NCBI GenBank assembly: GCA_037176905.1
Contig: JBBBWG010033552.1
Coordinates: 1 to 39,318, forward strand
Source: Azolla pinnata
Taxonomy: Eukaryota; Streptophyta; Polypodiopsida; Salviniales; Salviniaceae
Length of the DNA: 39,318 bases
Direction: 5' to 3'
Made by a program: the position numbers and the translations under genes. The notes beneath the pieces were generated by a model. The model searched no databases. It worked only from the letters and a program-made list of their open reading frames with translations, and was not told the DNA's origin. This document shows positions 1-9,420 of this stretch, piece after piece; position 1 is the first letter of the stretch; every line of letters starts with the position of its first letter.

Positions 1-165
1 CTCTCTCTCTCTCTCTGGTGTCTTGGCCGCCACATCTTGACGTTCCAGATCTGAAGCCTCCTCCTTCAGATCTGATCTTCTCTTGGCTTCCACCCACGCC
101 TTCACGCTTCCACCATACTGTTAGAAGCCAGCGCTTGTTCCGCCTGACGACCTTTGTCCACAACA
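1..165 (+). mobile_element. Partial copia-1-family LTR (3' end)
   Basis: The stretch begins in a CT microsatellite and continues with the same downstream LTR sequence found at 7085-7254 and 12010-12215, ending in the conserved CCACAACA. The LTR 5' part lies outside the window. No primer-binding site follows; the sequence passes within a few bases into an RNase H coding tail, so the element appears to have lost its whole gag-to-RT interior. Confidence 0.8.
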
Positions 166-171
166 GCTTGT

Positions 172-456
172 ACGTTTCGACAAGTTAATCCGAAATGGAT
201 TCCGACCGTGCTCAGTGACAGCCAGGGAGCCGTCGCTTTAGCGAAGAATCCGGTACATCACAATGCTTCCAAGTATATCGAGGTTCGATAGCATTTCGTT
301 CGGGATTGCGCAACTAAGGAGAAGCTCAGTCTAGAGAAGGTCTCTACGACTAACAATGTTGCGGACGCGATGGCCAAAAGTCTTTCGACAGACCGATTTC
401 GGTCTTTACGGGATTGGATGGGCATGGAGTTGATTCTGGACAAACTACGGAAATAG
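172..456 (+). pseudogene. Copia RNase H C-terminus (remnant)
   Basis: One frame of about 95 codons reads as the end of a Ty1/copia RNase H domain. Recognisable pieces are DSQGAVALAKN (carrying a family aspartate), HNASKYIEVR, a KLSLEKVSTTNNVADAMAKSL block and a terminal DRFRSLRDWMGMEL. A single in-frame TAG at 289-291 interrupts it and the frame closes at 454-456. Downstream, 457-602 is a TACGATCGTAC-rich 3' untranslated stretch ending in a purine tract against the LTR. This is the part deleted from copia-1 at 6911-12215, so the two copies complement each other. Confidence 0.85.
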
Positions 457-602
457 TCGTACCTTTACGATCGTACTTTTTACGATCGTACTTTTCTGAT
501 TATACTTTTCCGTAGTATATCAGCTCCTTATTGGATCTGTAAAATTTGTATAGCCTTTTTTATTTTTTACGGATTCTTTGGAACACACCCATTATGGGGG
601 AG

Positions 603-946
603 TGTCGAATACAGGCATCTAATGGTCCTGTTCACACTGTCCATAAGTAAACGGACCATATTTGTAATAAGCCGAAAAGGCTTCAGCCCTAGCTTAGGGG
701 GTATAAATACCAAGCTTGTATGGCCGTCCAAAGGGGTTGCTCCAACTCTTGTGAATAGAAGTTCTATTCTTGTGCCTATCTCTCTCTCTCACTCTCTCTT
801 GTACCTCTGTCGCCACTTCTCACCGCCTCAAATTTGAAGCCTCCTCCTTTAGATCTGATGTTCTCTTTGTTTTTATCTATCACTTGACATCTCCAACGTA
901 CTGCTGGAAGTTAGTGCCTTGTTCCGCCTGGTATTCTCTCCCAACA
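603..946 (+). repeat. Copia-1-family 3' LTR
   Basis: The LTR starts TGTCGAAT just after the purine tract GGGGGAG and ends near CCCAACA. It has a TATA box (TATAAATA at 702-709), a CT-rich tract and the GATCTGA-rich 3' part shared with the LTRs at 6911 and 11840. The next bases (949 on) match a gypsy integrase seen again on the minus strand near 14020, so this element landed in that integrase frame. Confidence 0.85.
691..716 (+). promoter_or_regulatory. TATA-box hairpin in copia LTR
   Basis: Arms AGCTT (691-695) and AAGCT (712-716) enclose GGTAT (700-704), AA and ATACC (707-711), with an unpaired AGGG on the left. The TATA box lies in the hairpin apex. See the matching sites at 6999-7023 and 11928-11952. 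Confidence 0.6.
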
Positions 947-948
947 CA

Positions 949-1715
949 GAAAAATCAGACACATGAGTAGTATCTTCGATGGATGCTTCATGAGTTATCA
1001 AGAAGATGATTGGAGTCATATATTGCATCTTGGAGAGTTTGCGTATAATAACACTATACATTTTTCTACCAAGGTCACACCTTTCTATGCCTATACTAGC
1101 AACCATCCTCAATGTTGTATCTTGGACATTCCAGTGATCTCACCAAACCCTAGCGTAGAGAAACATCTCTATCGCCTGCAACAACTCCAGCCCGAGTTAT
1201 CTTCGTATCTTCAAAAAGCTAAAGCCCAATATAAGACCCATGCAGATCGATACCGTCTTTCGTCTCTGTTCAAGGTTAGTGATGGAGTATGGTTGTTACG
1301 ACTTCACGTTAAGACTACTCTACTCAGCCATGTGATAAGCTAGATTATCAACGCCTCAGTCCATTTGTCATCAAGAGTGGATTAATGAACATTTCGTCTT
1401 GATCTTCATGCAAATTTACGGCTTCATCCAATCTTTCGCCGTTCTTTTTTGGAACTGTGTCACACCAGCTCAATTCCCAATCGTGTCATGTTGCCCCTAC
1501 CTCCACTCCAACTTGCTGATGACCCGATGTACAAGGCAGCCTCCATTCTTAATTCTAAAATTGTGCGCAACAAATTGTATTATCTCATTGATTTGCTAGG
1601 CTATACCCCAAGTGATCGCACATGGGAACTTGTGGATAATGTTTGTAAGGCTCAAGCTTTTATCGACGACTTTCATCGTCGCTATCTCAACAAACCCGGC
1701 CTTGCATTGTTATAA
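949..1715 (+). pseudogene. Gypsy chromovirus integrase C-terminus with chromodomain
   Basis: The first frame (to about 1342) reads as the C-terminal half of a Ty3/gypsy integrase: QEDDWSHILHLGEFAYNNT, then HADRYRLSSLFKVSDGVWLL. After a frameshift, a second frame gives HTSSIPNRVMLP and a chromodomain-like end, YYLIDLLGYTPSDRTWE, closing with FIDDFHRRYLNKPGLALL. The catalytic core is missing, cut off by the copia insertion at 603-946. A chromodomain marks a chromovirus, a lineage thought to target heterochromatin. The LTR follows directly. The gene is dead. Confidence 0.85.
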
Positions 1716-1735
1716 CTCCTTCCACTCATTGTTTT

Positions 1736-1746
1736 AGGAGGGATAG
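1736..1746 (+). other. Polypurine tract of gypsy element
   Basis: AGGAGGGATAG lies immediately before the LTR start TGAACAC. The same tract precedes the LTR, on the minus strand, at 13252-13262 and 33272-33282. It is the expected primer site for plus-strand DNA synthesis. Confidence 0.65.
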
Positions 1747-1759
1747 TGAACACTTCTTC

Positions 1760-1830
1760 TTCCCCTGGACTTGAACCCGGAATCTCGTACTACATAATAA
1801 GGAAGCCTAACTGTTCAAGGAGCTGATCAT
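1760..1830 (-). promoter_or_regulatory. tRNA-like segment (Pol III A/B boxes) antisense in LTR copy A
   Basis: Read on the minus strand, a CAGCTCC..GTTAGGC A-box-like element is followed by an exact B-box-like GGGTTCAAGTCC (1767-1778). The layout resembles the head of a tRNA-derived SINE. The rest does not fold as a functional tRNA by eye. Confidence 0.5.
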
Positions 1831-1894
1831 AACATGAAATGCTAAACGCTACTTATTCATGATATAGTGACTATTGTATTTAGAGAAAACTCTT

Positions 1895-1973
1895 GAACTT
1901 TCTAGAACGTTTTAGAACCGTCTAGAGCATCCTAGAATATTCTAGGTATAAAACATTATAGAACTTTCTAGAA
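1895..1973 (+). promoter_or_regulatory. Heat-shock-element array with TATA box in gypsy LTR
   Basis: GAA and TTC triplets alternate every 5 bp. GAA at 1895, TTC at 1900 and GAA at 1905 form a perfect nGAAnnTTCnnGAAn heat-shock element, and near-matches continue in phase to 1945. A TATA box (TATAAAA, 1947-1953) follows at once, then a second perfect trimer at 1961-1973. Known heat-activated plant retrotransposons such as ONSEN use the same LTR arrangement; heat response here is inferred. Confidence 0.6.
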
Positions 1974-2159
1974 ATCTCTAGGCTAATCTATAAAGACATA
2001 TAGATCATATCAAATCAGTTCGACTCCACCAGTCTTTAACATCAAGCCTTTCTTGTATCTAACTCCTCTTTGTACCCATTCGACTATCCTAATAAACCCA
2101 CTATTCTTTTATCAATCCACTCTCTTCTCTTATATCTTCCTTCAATCATTTAATGTCAT

Positions 2160-2937
2160 GCTTGATTCTGACAGTGATTGGGGCTCGAGCTTGGTCAATT
2201 TCGATTGGCATAAGGTCATTGGACGATGATGTCAAAGGGGTTCTCGAACTGGGTTGCCAGTTGTCACAACTGATTACGTGCATGATGGCTTGCGACAAAG
2301 AAGTAGGCTCTTGAAAGTTGAGTAGTAGATTTTTAACATTGCTTCAAAGGCCTCGACAAAAACTTTCGCAGAGCTTTTGGTCATCCCACTTAACATCACA
2401 TGCTAATTGTCAGAATTCGGAGGCATAGATGAACACCGGATGTATTCCTTGATGTAATGAATAGAGTTTGGTGATGGGTTTTCCCCAAATGTTGTTTCGA
2501 GCTCTGCAAAAAATGCAAGAAAGTTGTGTAAAAGTGGTGATGATATTTCGACCAGTGGCGCGAACCAGGCTTATGGAGCTCTTGAGAGAATTGACGAAAG
2601 TTATCCGAATATCTTTGAGGCTGTAGTAGGACAATAAGCTTGATCTAATTTATGAACCCTAGGAAATGCGCCCTCGTGCCATGAACTTTTTAGGCAAACT
2701 AATCTTGAGCTCCAAACTTGTAGCGGGATGGAGAGGAGTCAGAGAAAGGGTTGATGAGGGACTAAACACTACAGGGAGAAGATTTATTGATGTTGGAGGA
2801 CAGTTGGTTTTTTCTTCCTCGAGTTCCATTGGCATTTCACCTTGAAACTTCCTTAGCGACTCTAAGTCATTATTCTCAAGTTAAAGTTAATGCATGGCTT
2901 CCATATGCTGATTGAATCTCTCAATAGAATCGGACAT
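2160..2937 (-). pseudogene. Gypsy gag, minus strand
   Basis: From a start methionine near 2937 the minus strand reads MSDSIERFNQHMEAMH, then a gag-like body with ISLPKKF and ATGRNIITTFTQ, and ends around TKLYSLHQG and VFIYASEF near 2412-2480; further gag-like sequence runs to about 2160. Homologous gag pieces at 12466-12780 and 32490-32861 show the continuation LACDVKWDDQALCDHFHRGL. Several stops are present and no zinc knuckle is seen here. The gene points towards the + strand LTR copy A, opposite to the integrase at 949-1715. That opposition recurs in two other places. Confidence 0.7.
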
Positions 2938-2944
2938 GACGAGG

Positions 2945-3310
2945 CTTGGGAAACGGAAGGTGAACAAACTGTCACGAACAGAGGCAAAAGAGTAGACAGA
3001 ATTGGGAAAGAGGCAGATGAGTAGACGGGGAAGAAGATAGATGAAACTGACTATTGATTTCGTAACTAGTGTTGTTTACTTTGATTGGGATCAAGATGAA
3101 CCACTCACTGTATTTATACAATTACCTAACTCTTGCAAGCCACAAGAGGGTCCCTTGCATATAAGGCAAATATGCATGTAGAGGCTTCTAGAAGAACTTT
3201 CTAGAACATCAGAAAAGATATTAAATGTATGTATAGTGGAGCATTTATATCATAAATTTGTATTTTCTTAATAAGTTAGAATAATCGGTTAGAATAATCG
3301 ATACTTCAAA
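2945..3310 (-). promoter_or_regulatory. 5' leader and LTR-like promoter of the minus-strand gag
   Basis: Upstream of the gag start the minus strand carries a leader, a TATA box (GTATAAATAC, complement of about 3110-3119) and, 70-100 bp further upstream, TTC-GAA triplets at 3186-3206 including a perfect GAAnnTTCnnGAA (3194-3206). The sequence differs from LTR copy A but shares the TTCTAGAA theme. I read it as the remains of this gag's own LTR; its outer end is not defined. Confidence 0.5.
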
Positions 3311-3315
3311 CAAGT

Positions 3316-3366
3316 TCAGGGTTTAGGGTTTAGGGTTTAGGGTTCAGGGTTTAGGGTTTAGGGTTT
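3316..3366 (+). repeat. Interstitial telomere-type repeats
   Basis: About seven units of GGGTTTA, one changed to GGGTTCA, match the plant telomere repeat. They sit exactly between the gag-associated LTR-like sequence and the T-family fragment. Confidence 0.9.
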
Positions 3367-3397
3367 CAAATTTTGTATTCCAATTATATAAGACTAG

Positions 3398-4056
3398 CAT
3401 TTGGTCAACACCATTTCGGCTGGCATTTGGCCTGCAGTTCATCATTCCCAGCTTATGGATACAAATGGAACAGAATAGGAATGAGTTCGCAGTGGAACAA
3501 GAACGGGTGACGCAACTCCAAAATCTGTACTAGTTCGGATTGGGAGGATTTCAACAAATGGACTTGCACAGAGACGAGTTGTTAATGAAGAATTTTGGAA
3601 TGGATTATAGAATTGGCGTAACTATAGACAGCATTGGTAGTAGTTCGGAAGAGGATATGATGAAGATTCGGAATGATTTTGTTATGTTACCCTAAATTTC
3701 GGAGGTGTTTAGACAAATCATATATCGCATATAGGAAGAAAATTAGGCAGATATTGAGGTAATTATGACATTCCGTAAAAGAGACTTAACAGTTAAGGCA
3801 CATAATTCTATTGACAGAAGAATAATGACACTCAAGTAAAAGGATATTAATTCTTCTTATTGTCATACGTGTGAGAATAACTTCCGGATTTTTAGTAATT
3901 ATAGTTTTTTGTGGTGGTGTGTGAACCTTAATAACTAATTTTGGAATGAGCACACATAACATTGACGGAAAAAGAAAGCAGATCATTATTTCTTTTCATG
4001 GCAGCCTGCCATATCTTCGAGTGGTGAAGGTAACTCCATGGGCAAACGTCGATGTG
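3398..4056 (+). repeat. T-family spacer fragment (T3)
   Basis: This stretch is a close copy of 24574-25600: both start ACCATTTCGGCTGGCATTTGG and end GGTAACTCCATGGGC..GTGGCGTTAAAGG. It lacks about 350 bp present in the other copy (roughly 25170-25545). In the T2 copy the region lies between integrase and the accessory ORF. Many stops on the plus strand; no gene function is assigned. Confidence 0.75.
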
Positions 4057-4104
4057 GCGTTAAAGGTTCCTATATCTTTGTAGAATCCGGCCACCAATAT
4101 TTCG

Positions 4105-5256
4105 ACAGAAAAGCCAAACCAAGTCACCTACCTCGAACCGTGGGGCATCTCAACAAACACAGTCTACTTGCACCTTGTAGCGTTCGCAAGAGAGGGTAAG
4201 GTCCAAGGAAAGTTCACGACGTACACCCTCCAAGAGATGTGCCCAGTCCTCCGTGGAAGGATTGATAGAATCGGAGGGAAGAAAAATATTGAAACTGGGG
4301 TGGAGACCGTAGTTGGAGTAATACCCATAGACGCATGTAAGGAGTTGTTGTAGGTGAACTCGGCAAGTAGGAGAAGGTCATCCTAGTCATCTTGTTGGTA
4401 GCTAGGAGTGCACCACAAGTACTGTTTTAGGATTTGGTTAACCCACTCTATTTGTCCATCGGTTTGTGGATGATAAACCAAAGACAAATTAATAGTACAA
4501 CCGAAAATTTGTATAACGTGCTGTTAGAAATTAGAAATAAATTGTGGTCCTCGATCAAAAGTGATATCTGCCGCCAGTTCATGTAGTTTAACCACATTTT
4601 TGAAGAACAAATAAGCTATCTCTTCTCTTGAGATAGTTTTGGCATAAGAAGCGAAATGGGCTATCTTTGTGAAGCAATCGACCATGATGAACACCAAGTT
4701 GTAGCCACTAACAATGGGAAGATCAATGATGAAATCCATAGAGAGAGACGCCCAAGACTGGTTGGGGATTGGGAGCGGTTGAAGGAGGCCAGATGGTCAA
4801 TGATGAGCTGCCTTGGAGCAAGTGCATGTGTCGCGAGATTTGACGAACTCTTTCACCAATTTCTATGGTTGTGGCCACCAATATTCGCGAGAGACTAACT
4901 CCAAAGTTTTTGCAACCCCAAAATGACCGGCTAGTAGATATCGTGACACTCTTAGAGCACCGAGGTCCGACATACAGATTATTATCTCGAAACAAAAGAT
5001 TATCCCGAAATGTCAAACGACCGAAATCTGCCCTTTTCGGTTCTTGGGAGGGGTTTGCGATACTTTCCTTGACCTTTGTTTCAAACTTGTCAGTCGTAGT
5101 GGTTTCTGGTATTTCCTTGAGGAAAGAATTATCCTTGAGCAAGCAAGTAGCGAAGTTGTGGAATTGGACGAGCTTTAACTTACTCTGGGACTGCTGGAAA
5201 TAGGCTTCCGGGGTGAGCTCGAACTCAAATCGGCGAGACAAGTCATTGGCCTTCAT
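4105..5256 (-). pseudogene. Gypsy integrase (element G2), minus strand
   Basis: Minus-strand frames read, in order, a linker (KLVQFHNFATCLL), a zinc-binding region with YWWP, and the catalytic core. The core shows DFIIDLP (first Asp), ITFDRGPQF (second Asp) and HPQTDGQIEWVNQ (Glu), so the DDE triad is readable. LAEFTYNNSL follows, and RFEVGDLVWL near 4105-4140 is the C-terminal part. Frameshifts and stops break it. Its RNase H and RT lie to the right, in the order of a normal minus-strand pol. Confidence 0.8.
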
Positions 5257-5313
5257 GTGTTGAGTGCCAGGTCAAAAGATTATCTCAAAATCAAAGTTTG
5301 TAAAGAAGGTTGA

Positions 5314-5575
5314 CTAACAATATGCTTGTTTGCCATTTGAGTTCCTGTGGTAGAGAAGCAGATGAGAAGTGTTGCGCCCCTGCCAAATAAAACTTCCATT
5401 ATTTGAAAGCCTCAATGATAGCGAGAAGCTCTTGTCATAGATGGGGTAGTTGAGCTTTGGAGCAGTGAACTTCTGTGAGTAATACGCCACCAGGTGAAGC
5501 ACACCGACCTCATCTAGTTGGCAGAGGATAGCCCCGATCGCGAAATCAAAAGCATCCATTTCGACCTACAAAGGC
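5314..5575 (-). pseudogene. Gypsy RNase H (G2)
   Basis: The minus strand reads MDAFDFAIGAILCQLDEVGVLHLVAYYSQKF..LNYPIYDK, the N-terminal part of a Ty3/gypsy RNase H. The active-site DASDFAIGA of the family is DAFDFAIGA here. The frame then degenerates. A truncated sister copy of the adjoining RT starts at 30786. Confidence 0.8.
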
Positions 5576-6400
5576 TTAGTTGGGTCGGGATGAAGAAGGA
5601 CTGGTACAGTTGTAAAGGCTTGTTTTACCAACTTGAATGTCGTTTGTGCTGCTGTTGTCCATATGAATGGCGTCTCCTTGCAGGTAAGAGCAATGAGAGG
5701 TTGTGCCTTTGATGAAGTACCAATAAAAATTGGCGAAACCGAGAAATGATTACACCTCTTATATTCGAGTTAGAACGGCCCACTCTCGGATAGCCTTAAA
5801 CTTCTACGTGTTTATTGTGACTCCCTGTAGTGAGATAACATATTCAAGGAACTCCACATAAGAACGATTAAATTCACACTTTTCACATTTGGTGTAAAGT
5901 CAATGTTCTCGAAGTTTGGCGAAAAGTAATCAGATATGGTGAGTGTGTTCCCTGATATTCGAAGAGACGACCAAGATATATTAAACGTAGATCACAACAA
6001 AGTGATCTAGAAGAAGTCGTTCATCATATGTTGAAACACCACGGAGCATTAGTAAGGCCGAAAAGCATTGTGTTCGAAAGGCAGTTTTCCAGTTATTGCC
6101 AGGTTTGATTCGCACCAAATTGTATGCTCCCCGAAGGTCGATCTTAGAGAAGAGTCATGCAACTCAAAGTCGATCAAATAGCTCTGGGATGAGAGGTAAT
6201 GAGTAACGGTTACGAATCGTAATCTTGTTTAGACCCCCACCCCGACAGTCGACACAGAGACATAAAGAACTATCTTTTTTCTTTACGCATAGTTTTAGAG
6301 CTCTTGTTGGCGATTTTGAGGATAGAATAAACCCCTTTTCAAGGTTCTCATCAAGATAAGTCTGAAACGCCATGGTTCGGACAACCCATAAATTGGGCCA
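5576..6400 (-). pseudogene. Gypsy reverse transcriptase (G2)
   Basis: Reading leftwards from about 6373, the minus strand gives [54 protein letters not shown] (N-terminal RT), then the palm, where the YxDD box is broken by a stop, and a thumb-like FLEYVIS and SFLGFANFY. Multiple frameshifts. It is about 85-90% alike by eye to 30786-31700. Confidence 0.8.
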
Positions 6401-6905
6401 AAGGGGGGATTGACACCTTCTTGCATGTCGATTCGACAGTCATGGCAAGGGATATGCATTCATTTTTCTCGAACACGTCCTAAAAGTCCTCATTTTTTAC
6501 GGTAGTGGGTTGATAGTTATTTGCATAGGAATTGGAGTGTTCGATCTGGCAGCATGATGCAAGATGGTACACCTTTGCTGAGAGTGGGACATGACCATTC
6601 GCCTTGCAGCTGTTTTCGACTCAAATGCAGACTTCAATACCAAAAACTGATTCGGGCTATTTTAATGCCGCAACATTAGATATTGCTTTGTCGACTGAAA
6701 TCTCCAGGTGAGGTTGTGATGTAAAAGTAATTGAGTGGTTGCACCAATTGATAGTTAGGTTATGTGCCTTTAGCCAGGACAAACCAAGTATGATTGGGTG
6801 TCGGTCGTGAAGTAATGATTTAAAATTTCAAGACTTCCTGGTGATCCCCAAGCTGGAATAGGAGTGGGCCAGTGCTTTCTGTAACTATGCCAAAGGAAAG
6901 AATAC
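6401..6905 (-). pseudogene. Gypsy protease-RT linker (G2), cut by copia-1
   Basis: No intact frame remains, but the sequence is colinear with 31600-32100, which runs into a recognisable protease. The break after ACGCCTA is the insertion point of copia-1; the protease continues at 12221. Confidence 0.7.
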
Positions 6906-6910
6906 GCCTA
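6906..6910 (+). other. Target-site duplication GCCTA, left
   Basis: GCCTA immediately precedes the LTR start and is repeated directly after the 3' LTR at 12216-12220. The uninterrupted sister sequence near 32105-32112 reads CGCCTATCGATA with a single GCCTA. Confidence 0.9.
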
Positions 6911-7254
6911 TGTCGAATGCAGGAATCTAATGGCCGTGTTCACACTGTCCATAAGTAGACGGGCCATATATGTAATATGCCAGAATGGCGTGAGCCCTAG
7001 CCTAGGAGTATAAATACTAGGCTTGTATGGTCGTCCAAAGTTAGTTGCTCAACTTCAAGTAATGAAAGTTCCATTTTGTTCCTATCTCTCTCTCTCACTC
7101 TCTCATGTCTTTGGCCGTCACTTCTGACTGCTTCAGATTTGAACCCTCCTCCTTCAAATCTGATCTTCTCTCAGCTTCAACCCTCTTCTTAACGCCTTCA
7201 CCATACTGCATTGAGCCAGCGCTTTGTTCCGCCTGACGACCTTTATCCACAACA
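6911..7254 (+). repeat. Copia-1 5' LTR
   Basis: Begins TGTCGAATGC and ends CCACAACA, with TATAAATA at 7009-7016 and a CT-rich stretch around 7084-7107. It is shorter than the 3' LTR (344 against 376 bp); the difference is mainly in the CT microsatellite and a CTTCAGATTTGAAGCC-type repeat. Confidence 0.9.
6999..7023 (+). promoter_or_regulatory. TATA-box hairpin, 5' LTR
   Basis: Arms AGCCT (6999-7003) and AGGCT (7019-7023) plus inner arms AGTAT (7007-7011) and ATACT (7014-7018), loop AA, bulge AGG. Confidence 0.65.
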
Positions 7255-7256
7255 TT

Positions 7257-7268
7257 TGGTATTAGAGT
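7257..7268 (+). other. Primer-binding site (initiator Met tRNA type)
   Basis: TGGTATTAGAGT lies two bases after the 5' LTR. The usual plant copia site complementary to initiator methionine tRNA is TGGTATCAGAGC, so two positions have changed, both C to T. Confidence 0.8.
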
Positions 7269-7599
7269 GAGGTTCGTCCGTTGCAGGCCGTCATTTGCTG
7301 CTGTTGTCCTCCGGCTGTATTCTGCTTCGCGTGGACGTCAAGAACGTGCGCTATAGAGAAGATCCAAGACAGTTACGACCATCCGTAACTTCCGACCGGC
7401 GTGCAAAGACTTTGTATACTGAGAGTTTTCGACGACGTCTTCTGCCGTACGACACATCATTGTGTTCGTCTCGACGTCAGGGAGAGAACAAGAGATACGG
7501 AACTGGTTTTGGAGCAACCCACAGGAAGTTACGACCGTTTCTACTGCAACCTACAGTAAAACATTTTTTCGTGACCTAGATCGTGCAGTGTACGACTAG

Positions 7600-8170
7600 G
7601 TCACGATTTCGACAGTCGTACTCCCTTTGATAGTGCTTCGTACACACTTTGGGCAGAGCCGGTGGCTTGTGTAGAAGTACTTTGGCCGAAATCCGCTACG
7701 GAAGAGTCTTCACGACTCGTTCTTCTACGGACTAGGCGTATAAGTCCGCTGTCAACTCGGACTCTGGCGACGCGGCTTGTGCTCACTTCGGACAGAGTCG
7801 TAGTACTTGTGTCCACTCCGAGTAGAGCCATGGTTCGCTACAACGTTCGTGCCCAACTCAATTAGACCACATTCGGGTAGACTGCCGTGCAGTTGTACTC
7901 ACCCGTGGTCGTAATCACTTCGGGCAGAACTTCGGAGCTCGTGTCCAACTCAGTTAGACTACATTCGGGTAGACTGCAGTGCGGTCGTACTCACCCGTAG
8001 TTGTAACCACTCCGGGCAAAGCTACCGCCCCCGACAAGTTTGTGTCCAGCTCGGTTAGATTACATTCGGGTAGACTGCAGTGCAGTCGTACTCATCTGTA
8101 GTCGTAACCATTTCGGGCAGAACTTTCGTGAAGTTTGTGTTCAACTCGGCTAGACCACATTTGGGTAGAC
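7600..8170 (+). repeat. Tandem leader repeats of copia-1
   Basis: Four units of 92-101 bp start at about 7849, 7941, 8042 and 8137. Each carries GTGTCCAACTCGGTTAGA, ACATTCGGGTAGACTGC, GTCGTACTCACCCGT and CACTTCGGGCAGAAC. Shorter degenerate units extend left to about 7620. They occupy the leader up to the gag frame. 7269-7600 holds no recognisable gene. Confidence 0.75.
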
Positions 8171-9420
8171 TGCCGTGCAGTCGTACTCACCCGTGGTTGT
8201 AGACACTTCGGATTTATGGACGAAGCTGGATCGAGTAGCTCGCGCGACAATCCGGATGCATCTGTCTAAATCCGTGTATTACACGGTTCAGTCATGTACG
8301 ATAGCGAAAGAACTGTGGAAGACGTTGTCGAGCACTTACGAAAAGAAGGTGGCCGCTACGAAGATCTATCTTATACGGCGCCTTTACAGTTTACGGATGA
8401 AAGAATCTGATTCGATCACGGCTCATCTGAACGACTACGAAGGAATCATTTCCCAGCTGTCGGCAGAAGGTATGACGATCGACGAAGAGCTGAAAGCTCT
8501 ATTGCTGATGAGCAGTCTTTCACCATCCTGGGAAACCTTCGTAACGACCGTATGCAATGCATCTGCTGCGGCCGTGAAGTACTCCGAGATTACAAGCTCC
8601 ATTCTGTTTGAAGACGCTTGGAGGAAAACATTATGCAACTATTGCAACAAACCCGGACGCATCAAGGCCGCATGCCGAGCCCTTAAAGCGAAAAACGGAA
8701 AATTTACGCCAAAGGGTAGTCGTACTGAGGAGGTGAACTTCTGCGGTTCATCATCTACAACTTTACGATACACAAACGGAGATACCATGGAGGATGATCC
8801 GAACATCCTCGCCGTGGAGAGCACGACCGAAGCAGAAGTTCTGCTTACGACGGAGGAAGCCACCAGCTGGCTAGTTGACTCGGGCGCCTCTTACAATGTA
8901 ATTTCGTTTCGATCGCAATTCCGATCGTACACGGCTCGAAATTTCGAACTTGGACACGTCGGAAATTCGCAGCATTGTGCAGTCATCGGCATCGGCATCG
9001 GCACCGGAGAGCTTAACCTTCTGGGTGGCTCTACGATCGTACTCCACGATGTTCGACACGTCCCGGAGCTCTCAAGGTCGATCATTTCGGTGGGACAACT
9101 CGACGAAGCGGCTTTTCGTACCAGCTTCCTGTTAGGAGGGTGGAGTCTCCACAAAGGGAACCTCCTACTTGCTCGTGGTCCGAGGATACACTCCTTGTAT
9201 CCTTTGTATGTCATGCTCCGAGAGGGTGACTTGTTCGTCGTGGACATTCCGGTGTCATCTCTATGTCACGGAAGACTCGGCCACCTGAGCAAAGCCGGCA
9301 TCACGCACCTATCCAAGGCCGGCTACATTCCCAAGCTCTCCTTCTCCGACCATCAGTTTTGCGAGCACTGCCAGTACAGTACGGCAAGCAAGTCGCAGTC
9401 CCGCATCCGACGAGTACGCC
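8169..9420 (+). pseudogene. Copia-1 gag-protease
   Basis: The open frame has no upstream ATG (a TAG lies at 8166-8168) and starts in leader repeat sequence, so the gag N-terminus is missing. It then reads DLWTKLDRVARATIRMHLS, LWKTLSSTYEKK and LNDYEGIISQLSAEGMTIDEEL, typical copia gag. The zinc knuckle CNYCNKPGRIKAAC (about 8634-8675) has Arg where His is expected. The protease motif WLVDSGASYNVIS (catalytic Asp 8877-8879) follows, then the pre-integrase zinc region with CHGRLGH and CEHC (9360-9371). The frame is lost to a shift near 9400. Confidence 0.9.

Larger units (their letters stand above)
1747..2148 (+). repeat. Gypsy LTR, copy A
   Basis: This is the sequence between the polypurine tract and the inverted gag, starting TGAACAC and ending near CAATCA. 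It recurs on the minus strand at 12801-13251 (copy B) and 32863-33271 (copy C). It holds a tRNA-like antisense segment, a CTAGAA-rich array, a TATA box and a CT-rich 3' end. The 3' boundary is uncertain by some tens of bases because no clear primer-binding site follows. Confidence 0.7.

Noticed and set aside
1760..1830. Genuine tRNA gene
   Set aside because: B box is good but acceptor and anticodon stems do not pair convincingly and no CCA-proximal end or T-run terminator fits.
3786..3986. Minus-strand 66-codon frame conserved at 24961-25194
   Set aside because: The DNA of the two copies is so similar that shared openness says little, and neither copy has promoter or domain. It lies in T-family spacer.
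4723..5256. Single 177-codon minus-strand gene
   Set aside because: Only parts of it are in the integrase frame; a frameshift near 4880 makes the rest a shadow, so it is annotated as a broken integrase.
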